64,000 nucleotides of DNA from Nocardioidaceae bacterium (GCA_018672315.1 CP076053.1:124001-188000), one strand, 5' to 3'. Counted from the first letter of the stretch, positions 8,949 through 17,900 are shown. A program made the numbers and translations. Notes: generated by a model not told the origin, from the letters alone.

Positions 8949-10451
8949 TCAGCCGCAGGGGGTCGTCACGGGAGGCAGCGGCGGCGGGACGCCGATGCCG
9001 GGCAGGCCGAGCGAGACGCCCTGGCCGCCGGTCTCGGGCTGGTCCTGTCGACGCTGCCACGCGTCGCCGGAGCGCGTACGCCGCACCTCGAGCACCGGTC
9101 CGTCGGCGTTGAGGTGGTGGGGCGCGGCGTAGGTGACCTCGACGAGGACGGTGTCACCGGGGCGTACGTCGACCGAGGACCCGTCGGCGTCGACGGGCCG
9201 GAAGTGCACCAGCCGGTTGTCGGGTGCGCGGCCCGACAGCCGCTGGGTGGCGTCGTCCTTGCGGCCCTGGCCCTCCGCGACCATCAGCTCGAGGTGACGG
9301 CCGACCTGCCGCTTGTTCTCCTCCCAGGCGATGTCGTTGACGAGCTCGACCAGGCGCTCGTAGCGGGCCTGCACGACCTTCTTCGGCACCTGGTCCTCGA
9401 GCTCGGCAGCGGGCGTGCCGGGACGTGGGGAGTACTGGAAGGTGAAGGCCTGCGCGAACCGGGAGGCGGCCACGACGCGCATCGTCTCCTCGAAGTCCTC
9501 CTCGGTCTCGCCGGGGAAGCCCACGATGATGTCGGTGCTGATCGCGGCCTCGGGCATCGCGGCACGGACACGGTCGAGGATGCCCAGGAACCGCTCCGAG
9601 CGGTACGAACGGCGCATCGCCTTCAGGACGCGGTCGGAGCCGGACTGCAGCGGCATGTGCAGCTGGGGCATGACATTCGGCGTCTCGGCCATGGCGGCGA
9701 TGACGTCGTCGGTGAACGCGGCCGGGTGCGGGCTGGTGAAGCGCACCCGCTCGAGACCGTCGATCTCGCCGCACGCGCGCAGCAGCTTGGAGAAGGCCTG
9801 ACGGTCGCCGAACTCGACGCCGTAGGAGTTCACGTTCTGCCCGAGCAGCGTGACCTCGGAGACGCCGTCGGCGACGAGGGCCTCGATCTCGGCGAGCACC
9901 TCCCCCGGGCGGCGGTCGCGCTCCTTGCCGCGCAGGCTCGGGACGATGCAGAAGGTGCAGGTGTTGTTGCAGCCGACGGAGATCGAGACCCAGGCGGCGT
10001 ACGCGGACTCCCGCTTCGTCGGCAGCGTGGAGGGGAAGACCTCGAGGCTCTCGAGGATCTCGACCTGGGCCTCCTCCTGGACGCGCGCCCGCTCCAGCAG
10101 CGCCGGTAGGGAGCCGATGTTGTGCGTGCCGAAGACGACATCGACCCAGGGCGCCTTCTTCGTGATGGTGTCGCGGTCCTTCTGCGCCAGACAGCCGCCG
10201 ACCGCGATCTGCATGCCAGGCCTGCCTGCCTTGACCGGGGCGAGGTGGCCGAGGTTGCCGTAGAGGCGGTTGTCGGCGTTCTCGCGCACGGCGCAGGTGT
10301 TGAAGACGACCACGTCGGCCTGCTCACCCGCGGGCGCGCTCGTGTAGCCGGCGTCCTCCAGGAGGCCCGTGAGGCGCTCGGAGTCGTGGACGTTCATCTG
10401 GCACCCGTAGGTCTTGACCTCGTAGGTGCGGGGCTCGGCTGCAGCAGTCAT
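8949..10451 (-). CDS. miaB: tRNA-2-methylthio-N6-dimethylallyladenosine synthase
   Basis: MiaB is a radical-SAM methylthiotransferase that converts i6A37 to ms2i6A37 in tRNA. I start it at the ATG at 10451 ([20 protein letters not shown]), giving 500 residues; the frame stays open further upstream but without family similarity. The N-terminal UPF0004 domain carries three cluster-binding cysteines (TYGCQMN, NTCAVRE, GGCLAQK). The radical-SAM motif is CNNTCTFC (C-x3-C-x2-C, about 163-170). A C-terminal TRAM RNA-binding domain ends the family region at about 465, and a proline/glycine tail of about 35 residues follows. It leads an operon with the S51 peptidase and is divergent from a lipoprotein gene. 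Confidence 0.97.
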   Translation of the reverse strand: MTAAAEPRTYEVKTYGCQMNVHDSERLTGLLEDAGYTSAPAGEQADVVVFNTCAVRENADNRLYGNLGHLAPVKAGRPGMQIAVGGCLAQKDRDTITKKAPWVDVVFGTHNIGSLPALLERARVQEEAQVEILESLEVFPSTLPTKRESAYAAWVSISVGCNNTCTFCIVPSLRGKERDRRPGEVLAEIEALVADGVSEVTLLGQNVNSYGVEFGDRQAFSKLLRACGEIDGLERVRFTSPHPAAFTDDVIAAMAETPNVMPQLHMPLQSGSDRVLKAMRRSYRSERFLGILDRVRAAMPEAAISTDIIVGFPGETEEDFEETMRVVAASRFAQAFTFQYSPRPGTPAAELEDQVPKKVVQARYERLVELVNDIAWEENKRQVGRHLELMVAEGQGRKDDATQRLSGRAPDNRLVHFRPVDADGSSVDVRPGDTVLVEVTYAAPHHLNADGPVLEVRRTRSGDAWQRRQDQPETGGQGVSLGLPGIGVPPPLPPVTTPCG

Positions 10452-10542
10452 GACAGCGACCGAGCGTACGTCCGGCTCCCCTGCTGCGTCACACCGCAGG
10501 CCGGTCCCTGCAAGCCTCGGCCTGGGTGCGAGGGCCGCTGAG

Positions 10543-10548
10543 TAGGGT
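10543..10548 (+). promoter_or_regulatory. candidate leaderless -10 element of the lipoprotein gene
   Basis: TAGGGT lies 6 bases before the GTG at 10555, with no Shine-Dalgarno between. The 10452-10554 gap is otherwise a divergent promoter region shared with miaB, where a TACGCT at 17-12 bases before miaB may serve that gene with a short leader. Confidence 0.5.
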
Positions 10549-10554
10549 CGCGGC

Positions 10555-11235
10555 GTGTCCCGCCGCGCTCTCCGTCCCCTCGCGACCGCCGTCCTGACGG
10601 CCGGTGCGCTGCTGCTGGGCGGATGCAGCGGTGACACATCACCGTCGGACCCGAGCGTGCCCGCAGCGCCGTCCTCCACGGACAGTTCGGCGTCGTCGAT
10701 GCCCCCCGACCGGAGTCTCGGCGGCGGAGGCAGCCGCGAGGGTGATCTCCCGACGCTGCCCGACGCCGAGCAGGGCGAGCTCATCGGACAGTTCGTGAAC
10801 TTCGCACTGCGTCCCGACACCCAGGCCGCGGGCACCGTCGACTTCGCCGACGAGGTCGATCTCGGCCTGGGCACCGAGGTGCGACGCACGCTCAGTGGCA
10901 GCGACCTGGGCAACCCGCGCCGCTGGTTGCTGCCCACCGAGGGGTACGCCGGGCGCGACCGCTTCCTCAGCGCGCTGCGCCAGGTCACCCAGCAGGCGCA
11001 GCGCGCGCTGCGCGAGCAGCAGGACACCGGGATCTTCGTCACGGTCGCGGGAGAGCACGACCAGTGCGCCGCCGACCCCACCGCGCCGCTCGAGGGCTAC
11101 GACGTCGACCAGCAGCTTGCGGTGATGCCGGGCGCTCGCTCCATCGAGTCGTGTGCGCAGTGGTTCGCGGTCGACCTCTACACCGACGACGCGGGCGACA
11201 TCGCCGCCGTCCGGCTGGACCTCGTCGGTCCCTGA
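10555..11235 (+). CDS. lipoprotein of unknown function
   Basis: A 226-residue protein with a lipoprotein signal: basic n-region (MSRRALRP), hydrophobic core and lipobox LLGGC with Cys24 as the lipidated residue. A Ser/Pro/Gly-rich linker (about 25-65) follows. A folded domain of about 150 residues comes next, with [15 protein letters not shown], a helix [19 protein letters not shown] and two cysteines ([15 protein letters not shown]) that may form a disulfide outside the cell. I recognise no family. The GTG start is supported by the signal sequence and by the -10 element 6 bases before it. It stands alone, divergent from miaB and convergent with the SDR gene. Confidence 0.75.
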   Translation: MSRRALRPLATAVLTAGALLLGGCSGDTSPSDPSVPAAPSSTDSSASSMPPDRSLGGGGSREGDLPTLPDAEQGELIGQFVNFALRPDTQAAGTVDFADEVDLGLGTEVRRTLSGSDLGNPRRWLLPTEGYAGRDRFLSALRQVTQQAQRALREQQDTGIFVTVAGEHDQCAADPTAPLEGYDVDQQLAVMPGARSIESCAQWFAVDLYTDDAGDIAAVRLDLVGP

Positions 11236-11253
11236 GCGACCCCGGCGGTCACC

Positions 11254-12213
11254 TCAGGACCAGCGCCTGCCCATCGACGCCCGCCGTGCGCCCTCCCGCT
11301 CGACCTGCGCGGCGAACAGACCGCGCATCTTCTTCGCCGCGCGCTCCTGGTCGCGCACGAGAGGACGCGAGTTGAGCGCGTTGCGCAGCTGGAACGCGAG
11401 ACCCACGAAGCCCGGCAGGAAGGTGCGGGAGTCCCGTGCGGCCATCCCGTCCACGAGCGTCGGGATGACGTCCGCGAGCGGATAGGTCTTGTCGACCGGC
11501 GGCTTCAGCGACGCGCGCATCGCGGCGAAGGCGTCGTTCTCCTCGTCACCGTCGCGCACCATGTCGGTGTCGATCCAGGTGGGGTGGACTGCCTGCACCG
11601 TCACGCCCTGGTGCGCGACCTCGCTGCGCAGCGAGTCGGCGAACGCCTCGGCGCCGGCCTTCGACGCCGCGTACGCCGAGAGTCCCGGTGCGTGCGCGAA
11701 GCTCGCCAGCGAGCACGTGACCACCACGTGCCCCTTCGCGTCGATGATCGCAGGCAGGGCCGCGCGGACCGTGCGGAAGGCGCCCAGGAGGTTCACCTCC
11801 ACGACCCGCGCCCACCCCTCGACATCCATCAGCTCCACGGGACCTCCCGTGCCGATGCCCGCGTTGGCCCAGACGATGTCGAGTCGCCCGTGGCGCTCCA
11901 CCGCGGCTCTCACAGCCGCCTCGCACGAGGACAGGTCGGTCACGTCGCAGGTGACGACGAGCGGGTCCACGAGCCCGAGGTCCGCCAGGTTCGTCGCGGT
12001 CGCAGCGGCCGCATCGGTGTCGACGTCGGCGAGCACCGGCACCGCGCCGCGGCGTACGAGCTCAGCGGCAGCAGCAGCACCGATGCCGCGCGCACCGCCG
12101 GTGACCAGCACGACCTTGCCGGTCAGGTCCCATGCCTGCCCGTGGCCGCCCACGAAGGGCAGGGCGGAGACGGCGCCGCCGACTCGGGCAGCGAGGGAGG
12201 ACAACGTGCTCAT
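11254..12213 (-). CDS. SDR-family oxidoreductase (classical short-chain dehydrogenase)
   Basis: A 319-residue protein starting at the ATG at 12213 (MSTLSSLAARVGG), with GGAG upstream and a 13-base gap from the preceding SDR gene. A Rossmann TGGARGIG binds NAD(P). The NAG motif is NAGIG, the catalytic serine lies in TCSLASF and the catalytic YxxxK is YAASK. An N-terminal extension of about 30 residues and a C-terminal 60-residue extension rich in Arg/Ala (RAAKKMRGLFAAQVEREGARR) are outside the core and could bind membrane or a partner. Substrate is unknown. Pairing with an acyl-CoA-dehydrogenase-like SDR suggests lipid or fatty-acid metabolism; that is inference. Confidence 0.85.
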   Translation of the reverse strand: MSTLSSLAARVGGAVSALPFVGGHGQAWDLTGKVVLVTGGARGIGAAAAAELVRRGAVPVLADVDTDAAAATATNLADLGLVDPLVVTCDVTDLSSCEAAVRAAVERHGRLDIVWANAGIGTGGPVELMDVEGWARVVEVNLLGAFRTVRAALPAIIDAKGHVVVTCSLASFAHAPGLSAYAASKAGAEAFADSLRSEVAHQGVTVQAVHPTWIDTDMVRDGDEENDAFAAMRASLKPPVDKTYPLADVIPTLVDGMAARDSRTFLPGFVGLAFQLRNALNSRPLVRDQERAAKKMRGLFAAQVEREGARRASMGRRWS

Positions 12214-12226
12214 GCTCAGGCTCCGA

Positions 12227-13003
12227 TCACTTGGGAGGCATGCGGATGCCGCCGTCGACGCGGATGACCTCCGCATTGAGGTAGGAGTTCGTCACGGCCT
12301 CGAGGACCATCGAGGCGAGCTCGGAGGGCTGCCCGAGGCGCTTGGGGAAGAGAACCGATTCCCCCAGCTTCGCCTTGAACTGCTCGGCCTGCTCGCCGTC
12401 GCCGTAGATCGGGGTGTCGATCAGGCCCGGCGCGATCGTGTTGACGCGGATGCCCGCGGCCGAGAGGTCCCGGGCGACCGGCAGGGTCATCCCCACCACG
12501 CCGCCCTTCGAGGCGCTGTACGCCGCCTGTCCGATCTGTCCGTCGAACGCTGCGACCGAAGCCATGGACACGATCGCGCCACGCTCCCCGGACTCGGTCG
12601 GGTCGAGCGCGCTCATCGCCGAGCCCGCCACCCGGATGCAGTCGAAGGTGCCGATCAGGTTGATCGCCAGCACCTTCTTGTACGCATCCAGGTCGTGCGC
12701 CGACTCGACACTGCCGTCACGCCCGATCGTGCGCTGCGCCCAGCCGATGCCGGCCGAGTTGACCAGCACCCGCAGTGGTCCGAGCTCGCCGGCGAGGCTC
12801 ACCGCCTGCTCGATCTGGGAGGTGTCGGTGACGTCGACCTTCGCGAAGGTGCCGCCGATCTCCTCCGCCAGGGCCTGGCCCGGGCCCTCCTGGATGTCGG
12901 CGACGACGACCCTGGCTCCGCGCTCCGCGAGCTGGCGGCACACTGCTTCCCCGATGCCCGAGGATCCGCCGGTGACGAGGGCGCTGGCTGCTGTGATGTC
13001 CAT
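12227..13003 (-). CDS. SDR oxidoreductase, 3-hydroxyacyl-CoA dehydrogenase type-2-like
   Basis: A 258-residue classical SDR. Motifs are TGGSSGIG (cofactor), ADIQEG after the second strand (an Asp that favours NAD+), NSAGIG, SMASVAAFDGQIGQ and the catalytic YSASK. The AFDGQIGQAAYSASKGGVVGMTLPVARDL-type segment resembles bacterial and mitochondrial 3-hydroxy-2-methylbutyryl-/3-hydroxyacyl-CoA dehydrogenases (HSD10 group), which oxidise 3-hydroxyacyl-CoA in beta-oxidation. It leads a two-gene operon with the downstream SDR. TAGGGT is 6 bases before the ATG and there is no Shine-Dalgarno, so it is probably leaderless. Confidence 0.85.
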   Translation of the reverse strand: MDITAASALVTGGSSGIGEAVCRQLAERGARVVVADIQEGPGQALAEEIGGTFAKVDVTDTSQIEQAVSLAGELGPLRVLVNSAGIGWAQRTIGRDGSVESAHDLDAYKKVLAINLIGTFDCIRVAGSAMSALDPTESGERGAIVSMASVAAFDGQIGQAAYSASKGGVVGMTLPVARDLSAAGIRVNTIAPGLIDTPIYGDGEQAEQFKAKLGESVLFPKRLGQPSELASMVLEAVTNSYLNAEVIRVDGGIRMPPK

Positions 13004-13009
13004 GCTCGG

Positions 13010-13015
13010 ACCCTA
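13010..13015 (-). promoter_or_regulatory. candidate leaderless -10 element of the acyl-CoA dehydrogenase-type SDR
   Basis: TAGGGT ends 6 bases before the ATG at 13003, inside the 20-base gap after the hotdog-protein gene. Confidence 0.5.
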
Positions 13016-13023
13016 GCGGCGGG

Positions 13024-13545
13024 CTACTTCTTCGCCGGCTTCCTGGTCACCCACAGGTTGATCGTGCCCTCCACGACCGTGGTGCCGTCCTCACGGACCG
13101 CCTTGACGCGGACCGGGAGATCGGGGTCGTCACCGGTCCACTGCGACCGGTCGGTCTCGGCGATGCAGGTGATGTCGCTGGTCGACTTCGCGGTGTAGGA
13201 GACCTGCATGCCCTTGGGCAGCCACCGCTTGTCGTCAGGGATCGACACCTCCGCCAGCGCGCCCATCGCAGCCTCGAGGCCGTTGCACACCGCGATGGCG
13301 TGCAGCGTGCCGATGTGGTTCTGCGTCGACTTGCGAAGCGGGATCACGAGCTCGGCGTAGTCCTCGCGGAGCTCGACGAAGCGAGGCGAGACCGTCGCGA
13401 AGTACGGGGCCTTGCGCGAGAAAGCAAGGGAGAACGCCCGCTTGCCATGCGGCACCTTCGAGGCGCCCTGCCACAGCTGCAGCAGCGTCGGCGGCGACGG
13501 GAGGGTGACGGGCAGGCTGACAGGGAGCGACGGCAACGACGGCAT
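13024..13545 (-). CDS. DUF4442 hotdog-fold protein
   Basis: A 173-residue protein of the DUF4442 group, which has the hotdog fold of acyl-CoA thioesterases. The segment NHIGTLHAIAVCNGLEAAMG (about 95-114) is the long hotdog helix region with the usual N/H and E positions. Flanking beta strands (YAELVIPLRKST, MQVSYTAKSTSDI) complete the fold. Thioesterase activity is plausible but unproven for this subfamily. The N-terminus PSLPSLPVSLPVTLPSPP is an unusual Pro/Leu repeat. Its placement ahead of the two SDR genes and the CoA-type neighbour supports a lipid role. The ATG has TAGCCT 6 bases upstream. Confidence 0.8.
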   Translation of the reverse strand: MPSLPSLPVSLPVTLPSPPTLLQLWQGASKVPHGKRAFSLAFSRKAPYFATVSPRFVELREDYAELVIPLRKSTQNHIGTLHAIAVCNGLEAAMGALAEVSIPDDKRWLPKGMQVSYTAKSTSDITCIAETDRSQWTGDDPDLPVRVKAVREDGTTVVEGTINLWVTRKPAKK

Positions 13546-13551
13546 GCGCGC

Positions 13552-13557
13552 AGGCTA
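13552..13557 (-). promoter_or_regulatory. candidate leaderless -10 element of the DUF4442 gene
   Basis: TAGCCT ends 6 bases before the ATG at 13545, just past the recX stop at 13565. It gives the downstream lipid-type genes their own start separate from recA-recX. Confidence 0.5.
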
Positions 13558-13564
13558 CTACGGG

Positions 13565-14113
13565 CTACTCGTCGGTAACTTGCTGCTCCAGTGCCTCACG
13601 GACCACCTCGGAGACCAGTGAACCCGGGTATCCCTTGCGCGCCAGGAAGCCCTCGAGGCGACGTCGTTGCACGGGCGGGTCGAGCCGCGAGAGCGTACGC
13701 AGGCGCTTCTCGGCGAGCGCCCGAGCGGCTTCGCGTTCCTCGTCCGCGCCGATCTCGGCGAGCGCGGCCTCGATGTGGACCTGGTCGACACCCTTGAGCC
13801 GCAGCTCCTGCACGAGCGCGCGGCGGCCGAGCCCCTTGGTGCGGCTGCGCTGCTCGACCCACGACTGCGCGAACGCCGCGTCGTCGATGAGACCGACCTC
13901 GGTGAAGCGGTCGAGCAGGGGCTCGGCGACCTCGTGGGGCACGTCCTTGCCGCGCAGCTTCTCGGCCAGCTCGTGGCGACTGCGTGCTCGCACCGCGAGC
14001 TGGTCGAGCATCGTCTGCCGCGCGACGCCCTCGGGGTCGGTGTCGACCGGTCGAGGTCGGGCGGTGTCCTCCTGGACGCCGCCCGACCGTCGACCGCGCG
14101 GGTGGGTGCTCAG
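13565..14113 (-). CDS. recX: RecX regulatory protein, apparent CTG start overlapping recA
   Basis: RecX binds RecA filaments and limits recombinase activity. The three-helix repeats are visible ([51 protein letters not shown]). The family-conserved DPEGVARQ segment lies upstream of the only nearby ATG (14011), so that ATG would truncate the protein. In frame between recA's end and DPEGVAR there is no ATG, GTG or TTG. The best-placed start is CTG at 14113, which overlaps the recA TGA as CTGA and gives 182 residues. Translational coupling to recA is inferred. The gene is certain; the start is not. Confidence 0.85.
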   Translation of the reverse strand: MSTHPRGRRSGGVQEDTARPRPVDTDPEGVARQTMLDQLAVRARSRHELAEKLRGKDVPHEVAEPLLDRFTEVGLIDDAAFAQSWVEQRSRTKGLGRRALVQELRLKGVDQVHIEAALAEIGADEEREAARALAEKRLRTLSRLDPPVQRRRLEGFLARKGYPGSLVSEVVREALEQQVTDE

Positions 14114-15150
14114 AAGTCGATCCCGGTCGGCTGCTCCTCGGCGGGTGCGTCGACCTGCGCACCGATGCCGAGCTTCTCGAGGATCTTCTTCTCCAGCTCG
14201 TTGGCGAGGTCGGGGTTGTCGCGCAGGAAGTTGCGCGCGTTCTCCTTGCCCTGGCCCAGCTGGTCGCCCTCGTAGGTGTACCAAGCGCCCGCCTTGCGGA
14301 CCAGACCCGCCTCGACGCCCACGTCGATCAGGCCGCCCTCGCGGGAGATGCCCTTGCCGTACATGATGTCGAACTCGGCCTGCTTGAACGGCGGCGCCAC
14401 CTTGTTCTTCACGACCTTGACGCGGGTGCGGTTGCCGACCATGTCGGTGCCGTCCTTCAGCGTCTCGATGCGTCGCACGTCGAGTCGGACCGAGGCGTAG
14501 AACTTCAGCGCCCGACCACCGGTGGTGGTCTCGGGCGAGCCGAACATGACCCCGATCTTCTCGCGCAGCTGGTTGATGAAGATCGCCGTCGTGCCCGACT
14601 GGTGCAGGGCGCCGGTCATCTTGCGCAGCGCCTGGCTCATCAGGCGGGCCTGCAGACCGACGTGGCTGTCACCCATCTCGCCCTCGATCTCGGCGCGGGG
14701 CACCAGGGCGGCGACCGAGTCGATGACGATCAGGTCGAGCGCACCCGAGCGCACCAGCATGTCGGCGATCTCCAGCGCCTGCTCACCGGAGTCGGGCTGG
14801 GAGACCAGCAGGGCGTCGGTGTCGACACCGAGGGACTTCGCGTACTCCGGGTCGAGCGCGTGCTCGGCGTCGATGAAGGCGACGATGCCGCCGGCGGCCT
14901 GCGCGTTGGCCACCGCGTGGAGGGCGACCGTCGTCTTACCGGAGGACTCCGGACCGTACACCTCGACCACGCGACCCCGCGGGAGGCCGCCGAGGCCCAG
15001 GGCGACGTCGAGAGAGATAGAACCGGTCGGGATGACCTCCAGCGGGGCTCGGGTCTCGTCGCCGAGGCGCATCACCGAGCCCTTGCCGAACTGGCGCTCG
15101 ATGTTGGCGAGGGCGGCGTCGAGGGACTTGTCGCGGTCTGCTGCAGCCAT
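14110..15150 (-). CDS. recA: recombinase RecA
   Basis: RecA forms filaments on single-stranded DNA, drives strand exchange and triggers LexA self-cleavage. The 346-residue protein starts at the ATG at 15150 with GGAGACACCC before it. Walker A is GPESSGKTT (about 68-76), with the [15 protein letters not shown] Walker B region, the L2 loop ([19 protein letters not shown]) and an acidic C-terminus. No intein is present. The upstream gap (15151-15378) has no gene and holds a LexA operator. recX overlaps its stop. Confidence 0.98.
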   Translation of the reverse strand: MAAADRDKSLDAALANIERQFGKGSVMRLGDETRAPLEVIPTGSISLDVALGLGGLPRGRVVEVYGPESSGKTTVALHAVANAQAAGGIVAFIDAEHALDPEYAKSLGVDTDALLVSQPDSGEQALEIADMLVRSGALDLIVIDSVAALVPRAEIEGEMGDSHVGLQARLMSQALRKMTGALHQSGTTAIFINQLREKIGVMFGSPETTTGGRALKFYASVRLDVRRIETLKDGTDMVGNRTRVKVVKNKVAPPFKQAEFDIMYGKGISREGGLIDVGVEAGLVRKAGAWYTYEGDQLGQGKENARNFLRDNPDLANELEKKILEKLGIGAQVDAPAEEQPTGIDF

Positions 15151-15306
15151 GGGTGTCTCCTGTGCGTGTGGAGGTCGCGGTGACCTGTGTGCTCGTCTGC
15201 GCACAGACGTTAGGGGCACCCGCCGACATTTCCGACGGGCAGACCGTGGCCTGTGGAGAACCGCCTCCGAACTTCCGGTGGCGGTCCCGACACCCCTGAC
15301 GATAGG

Positions 15307-15320
15307 CGAACACCTGTTCG
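15307..15320. promoter_or_regulatory. LexA (SOS) box upstream of recA
   Basis: CGAACACCTGTTCG is a near-perfect palindrome matching the mycobacterial/Gram-positive LexA operator CGAAC-N4-GTTCG. It lies about 157 bases before the recA ATG, in the only gene-free stretch there. It is the single such box I found in the window. Confidence 0.85.
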
Positions 15321-15378
15321 ATCTCGATCAGGTTCCGCCGCGTGTCGGCGTGCACCGCCGACGAGGGCGCCGACCCGG

Positions 15379-16806
15379 TCACCAGGCCGCGTCGGTCTCC
15401 TCGACGCCGTGACGCGCTGCCCGTCGCGCGACCTCCGCCGCCGTGGCCACCCCGCAGGCCAGGAACGCCGCACCGAAGGCCAGCGCCGGGAAGCCGAGCA
15501 CGTCCACCACGACGCCTCCGAGCGCGGCGGCCACGGCCGCCCCCAGGTTCATCAGCAGGTCGGCCGCCCCCTGCACGTCGGTGCGGGACTCGTCCGGTGG
15601 CGTGGCCGCGGTCAGCAGCGTCGAGGCGGCGATCGTCGCGAAGGACCAGCCGAGCCCCAGCAGGAACAGGCCGAGCGTCAGTCCCGGCGAGGAGCCCTCC
15701 GGCGCCACTCCGCACAGCAGCAGCGAGACCAGCAGCACGGGGGTCGCCGCCGCCATCACGGTCGCGGCCCCGACGCGGTCCACGGCCGCACCGACCAGGG
15801 GCGAGAAGGCGAACATGCCGAGCACGTGCAGGCTGATGACCAGTCCGATGACACGCAGACCCGCCCCGCCGTGGTCCATGTGCAGCGGGGTCATCACCAT
15901 CACCGAGACCATCACCGCGTGCGCGAGCGCGAGACCCGCGACCGCGGCGCGCACGGCAGGCAGCCGCTGCAGCAGGCCGACCACGCGCCGCACGGAGGAG
16001 GGCTCCCCCGCCACCCGATCCCTGCGTCGCGCCACCAACGCGGCCTCTTGCGCCACGTGCAGCGAGTCGGGACGGAGTCGCGTCGCGACCAGCACCCCCG
16101 CGGCCACGGTGGCCAGCGCCCCCAGCAGGTAGGGACCGGCCAGGGGCGGCAACCCGAGTGCCCGTGCCACCGACGGTCCGACGCCCGAGAGGTTCGGGCC
16201 GACGACGGCCCCCACGGTCGTCGCCCACACCACCAGCGACAGGTCCCGTGCCCGACGGGAGGGCACCGCGAGGTCGGTGGCCGCGTAGCGCGACTGGGCG
16301 TTGGCCGCCGTCACCGTGCCCAGCAGCAGGGTGCCCACCAGCAGCACCACGAACGAGGAGAGCGCTGCCGCGACCACGCAGAGCACGCCGCCGAGCGCTC
16401 CGACGGCGTACCCTGCCACGAGCCCGAGCCGCCGCCCGCGCGACCCCATGAGCTGGGCGAGCCACCACGACGCGAGCCCCGCACCGAGCACCTGGCTCGT
16501 CTGCGCCAGACCGGCCAGGGACTCCGACCCCGACACGTCGCGCGCGAGCAGCGACACCGCGGCGATTCCGATGGTGAGTCCCAGCCCGGCCAGCACCTGC
16601 GCCCCGACCAGGGTCCAGATCGTGCGGCGTTGCACCGCGGCCACACGCTCGGGCGGCCACCGCAGACCCCCGACGACCCCGGCCGCCATCCCGGAGCCGA
16701 GCGCCGCCCCCTCGCGGGCGACCGAGGCGCTGACGGCGCCGAGGAAGCGTCCGACACGCCCGGCCCGCTCACCGGGGCCAGGGCCCGTGGGGCCGGGCGT
16801 ACGCAT
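15379..16806 (-). CDS. MFS transporter
   Basis: A 475-residue protein with twelve hydrophobic segments and the major facilitator layout. The N-terminal half includes QLMGSRGRRLGLVAGYAVGALGG, a degenerate motif A between TM2 and TM3. A cytoplasmic loop of about 40 residues (PDSLHVAQEAALVARRRDRVAGEPSSVRR) separates the halves. It would be a secondary transporter, likely a drug or metabolite exporter; substrate cannot be told. The first 50 residues are hydrophilic and cytosolic. Its ATG overlaps the DUF3046 stop by one base (TGATG), so the two are co-translated. It sits between DUF3046 and recA, which are more often direct neighbours in actinobacteria. Confidence 0.85.
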   Translation of the reverse strand: MRTPGPTGPGPGERAGRVGRFLGAVSASVAREGAALGSGMAAGVVGGLRWPPERVAAVQRRTIWTLVGAQVLAGLGLTIGIAAVSLLARDVSGSESLAGLAQTSQVLGAGLASWWLAQLMGSRGRRLGLVAGYAVGALGGVLCVVAAALSSFVVLLVGTLLLGTVTAANAQSRYAATDLAVPSRRARDLSLVVWATTVGAVVGPNLSGVGPSVARALGLPPLAGPYLLGALATVAAGVLVATRLRPDSLHVAQEAALVARRRDRVAGEPSSVRRVVGLLQRLPAVRAAVAGLALAHAVMVSVMVMTPLHMDHGGAGLRVIGLVISLHVLGMFAFSPLVGAAVDRVGAATVMAAATPVLLVSLLLCGVAPEGSSPGLTLGLFLLGLGWSFATIAASTLLTAATPPDESRTDVQGAADLLMNLGAAVAAALGGVVVDVLGFPALAFGAAFLACGVATAAEVARRAARHGVEETDAAW

Positions 16807-17000
16807 CAGCGCTCCCGGTCGGGCAGGTCCAGGTGGGACCAGACCGCGCGCCAGACGTCCTTGGCGTCCTCACCCTGGGCGAGCGCGTCGTTGACCGTTC
16901 GGCCGCCGAGCCCTGAGATGACCTGCGTGTCGGCCCACACCCCGGCGTACGTCTCCCCCAGGGCCTCCTCGAGGCGGGCCCAGAGCTCGGTGTGTCGCAC
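16806..17000 (-). CDS. DUF3046 family protein
   Basis: This 64-residue protein (MRHTELWARLEEALG..., then WADTQVISGLGGRTVNDALAQG and DVWRAVW) is a typical DUF3046 member. The family is small, cytosolic, confined to actinobacteria and commonly located beside recA/recX; its function is unknown. Full length. The GTG start has TACGCT 7 bases upstream and no Shine-Dalgarno, so leaderless expression is likely. The downstream MFS gene is translationally coupled. Confidence 0.9.
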   Translation of the reverse strand: MRHTELWARLEEALGETYAGVWADTQVISGLGGRTVNDALAQGEDAKDVWRAVWSHLDLPDRER

Positions 17001-17007
17001 GCGAGAG

Positions 17008-17013
17008 AGCGTA
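17008..17013 (-). promoter_or_regulatory. candidate leaderless -10 element of the DUF3046 gene
   Basis: TACGCT ends 7 bases before the GTG at 17000, in the 63-base gap after the ABC operon. Confidence 0.45.
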
Positions 17014-17063
17014 CGACCCGGTTTCGAGACGCTCGGCTGGCGCCTCGCTCCTCAACCACCGGC

Positions 17064-17900
17064 TCAGCTGAGCAGCAGCCGCTCGAGGCGCCGCGAGACC
17101 GCCCACAGCGCCACCGCGCCCAGCACCAGCAGGTAGACCACGGAGATCAGCGACTCCACCCCGGGCGTGCCCGTCGTCAGCTCGCGGCAGAGCACCACGC
17201 CGCGGTAGAGCGGACTCCACTCCACGATCGGCTGCAGCCACCCCGGGAACGCCGTCAGCGGGAAGAACGTGGCGCTGAAGAGGAACAGCGGGAGGGTCAC
17301 GAGGGTGACGTACTCGAGGTCGGAGAAGCTCTTCGCGTACGCGGTCGCCGTCATCGCGAGGCCGCCGAAGGCCAGTCCCACCATGATCGCCGCGGGCAGC
17401 GCCAGCACCGCCCACCACGAGCTGGTGAGACCGAGCACGACCATGGCGACGAGGAAGAAGGCGGAGTACATCGCACCGCGCAGCAGCGCGGACACGAGCT
17501 GCCCGGCGCCCACCGCGACCGGCGTCAGCGGGGTCGAGAGCTGCTGGGTGTAGACCTTGTCGAACTTGAGCCGGAAGAAGAAGTTGAACGACCCGTCCAT
17601 CACCGCGCCGTTCATCGCGGCCGCAGCCAGCAGGCCGGGAGCGACGTACGCCGCGTAGTCGACCTGCTGCCCGTCGATGGTGAAGCCCTCGACGAGCCCG
17701 CCGACCCCGATGCCGATGCTCAGGAGGTAGAGCAGCGGCTCGGCGAGGCCGGTGACCACGACGTACCAGCGGGTCTGCGAGGCCTTGAAGTTGCGGGCGA
17801 CCACCAGGCCGGTGCCCGAGAGCACGCGACCGGCGTACGAACCGGTGACGACCCTGCTCGTCGGCTCGGCCGGACCGGGCAGGGCGACGTCGGCGCTCAT
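17064..17900 (-). CDS. ABC-2 type transporter permease, second subunit
   Basis: A 278-residue permease with six predicted membrane segments and the ABC-2 family signature region (LFLFSATFFPLTAFPGWLQPIVEWSPLYRGV, about 200-230). The ATG at 17900 overlaps the upstream permease stop as ATGA, so expression is coupled. With the other permease and the ATPase it makes a heterodimeric exporter, similar in layout to NodIJ/daunorubicin-type systems. The N-terminal 30 residues are hydrophilic. The transported molecule is unknown. It is the last gene of the operon. Confidence 0.88.
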   Translation of the reverse strand: MSADVALPGPAEPTSRVVTGSYAGRVLSGTGLVVARNFKASQTRWYVVVTGLAEPLLYLLSIGIGVGGLVEGFTIDGQQVDYAAYVAPGLLAAAAMNGAVMDGSFNFFFRLKFDKVYTQQLSTPLTPVAVGAGQLVSALLRGAMYSAFFLVAMVVLGLTSSWWAVLALPAAIMVGLAFGGLAMTATAYAKSFSDLEYVTLVTLPLFLFSATFFPLTAFPGWLQPIVEWSPLYRGVVLCRELTTGTPGVESLISVVYLLVLGAVALWAVSRRLERLLLS

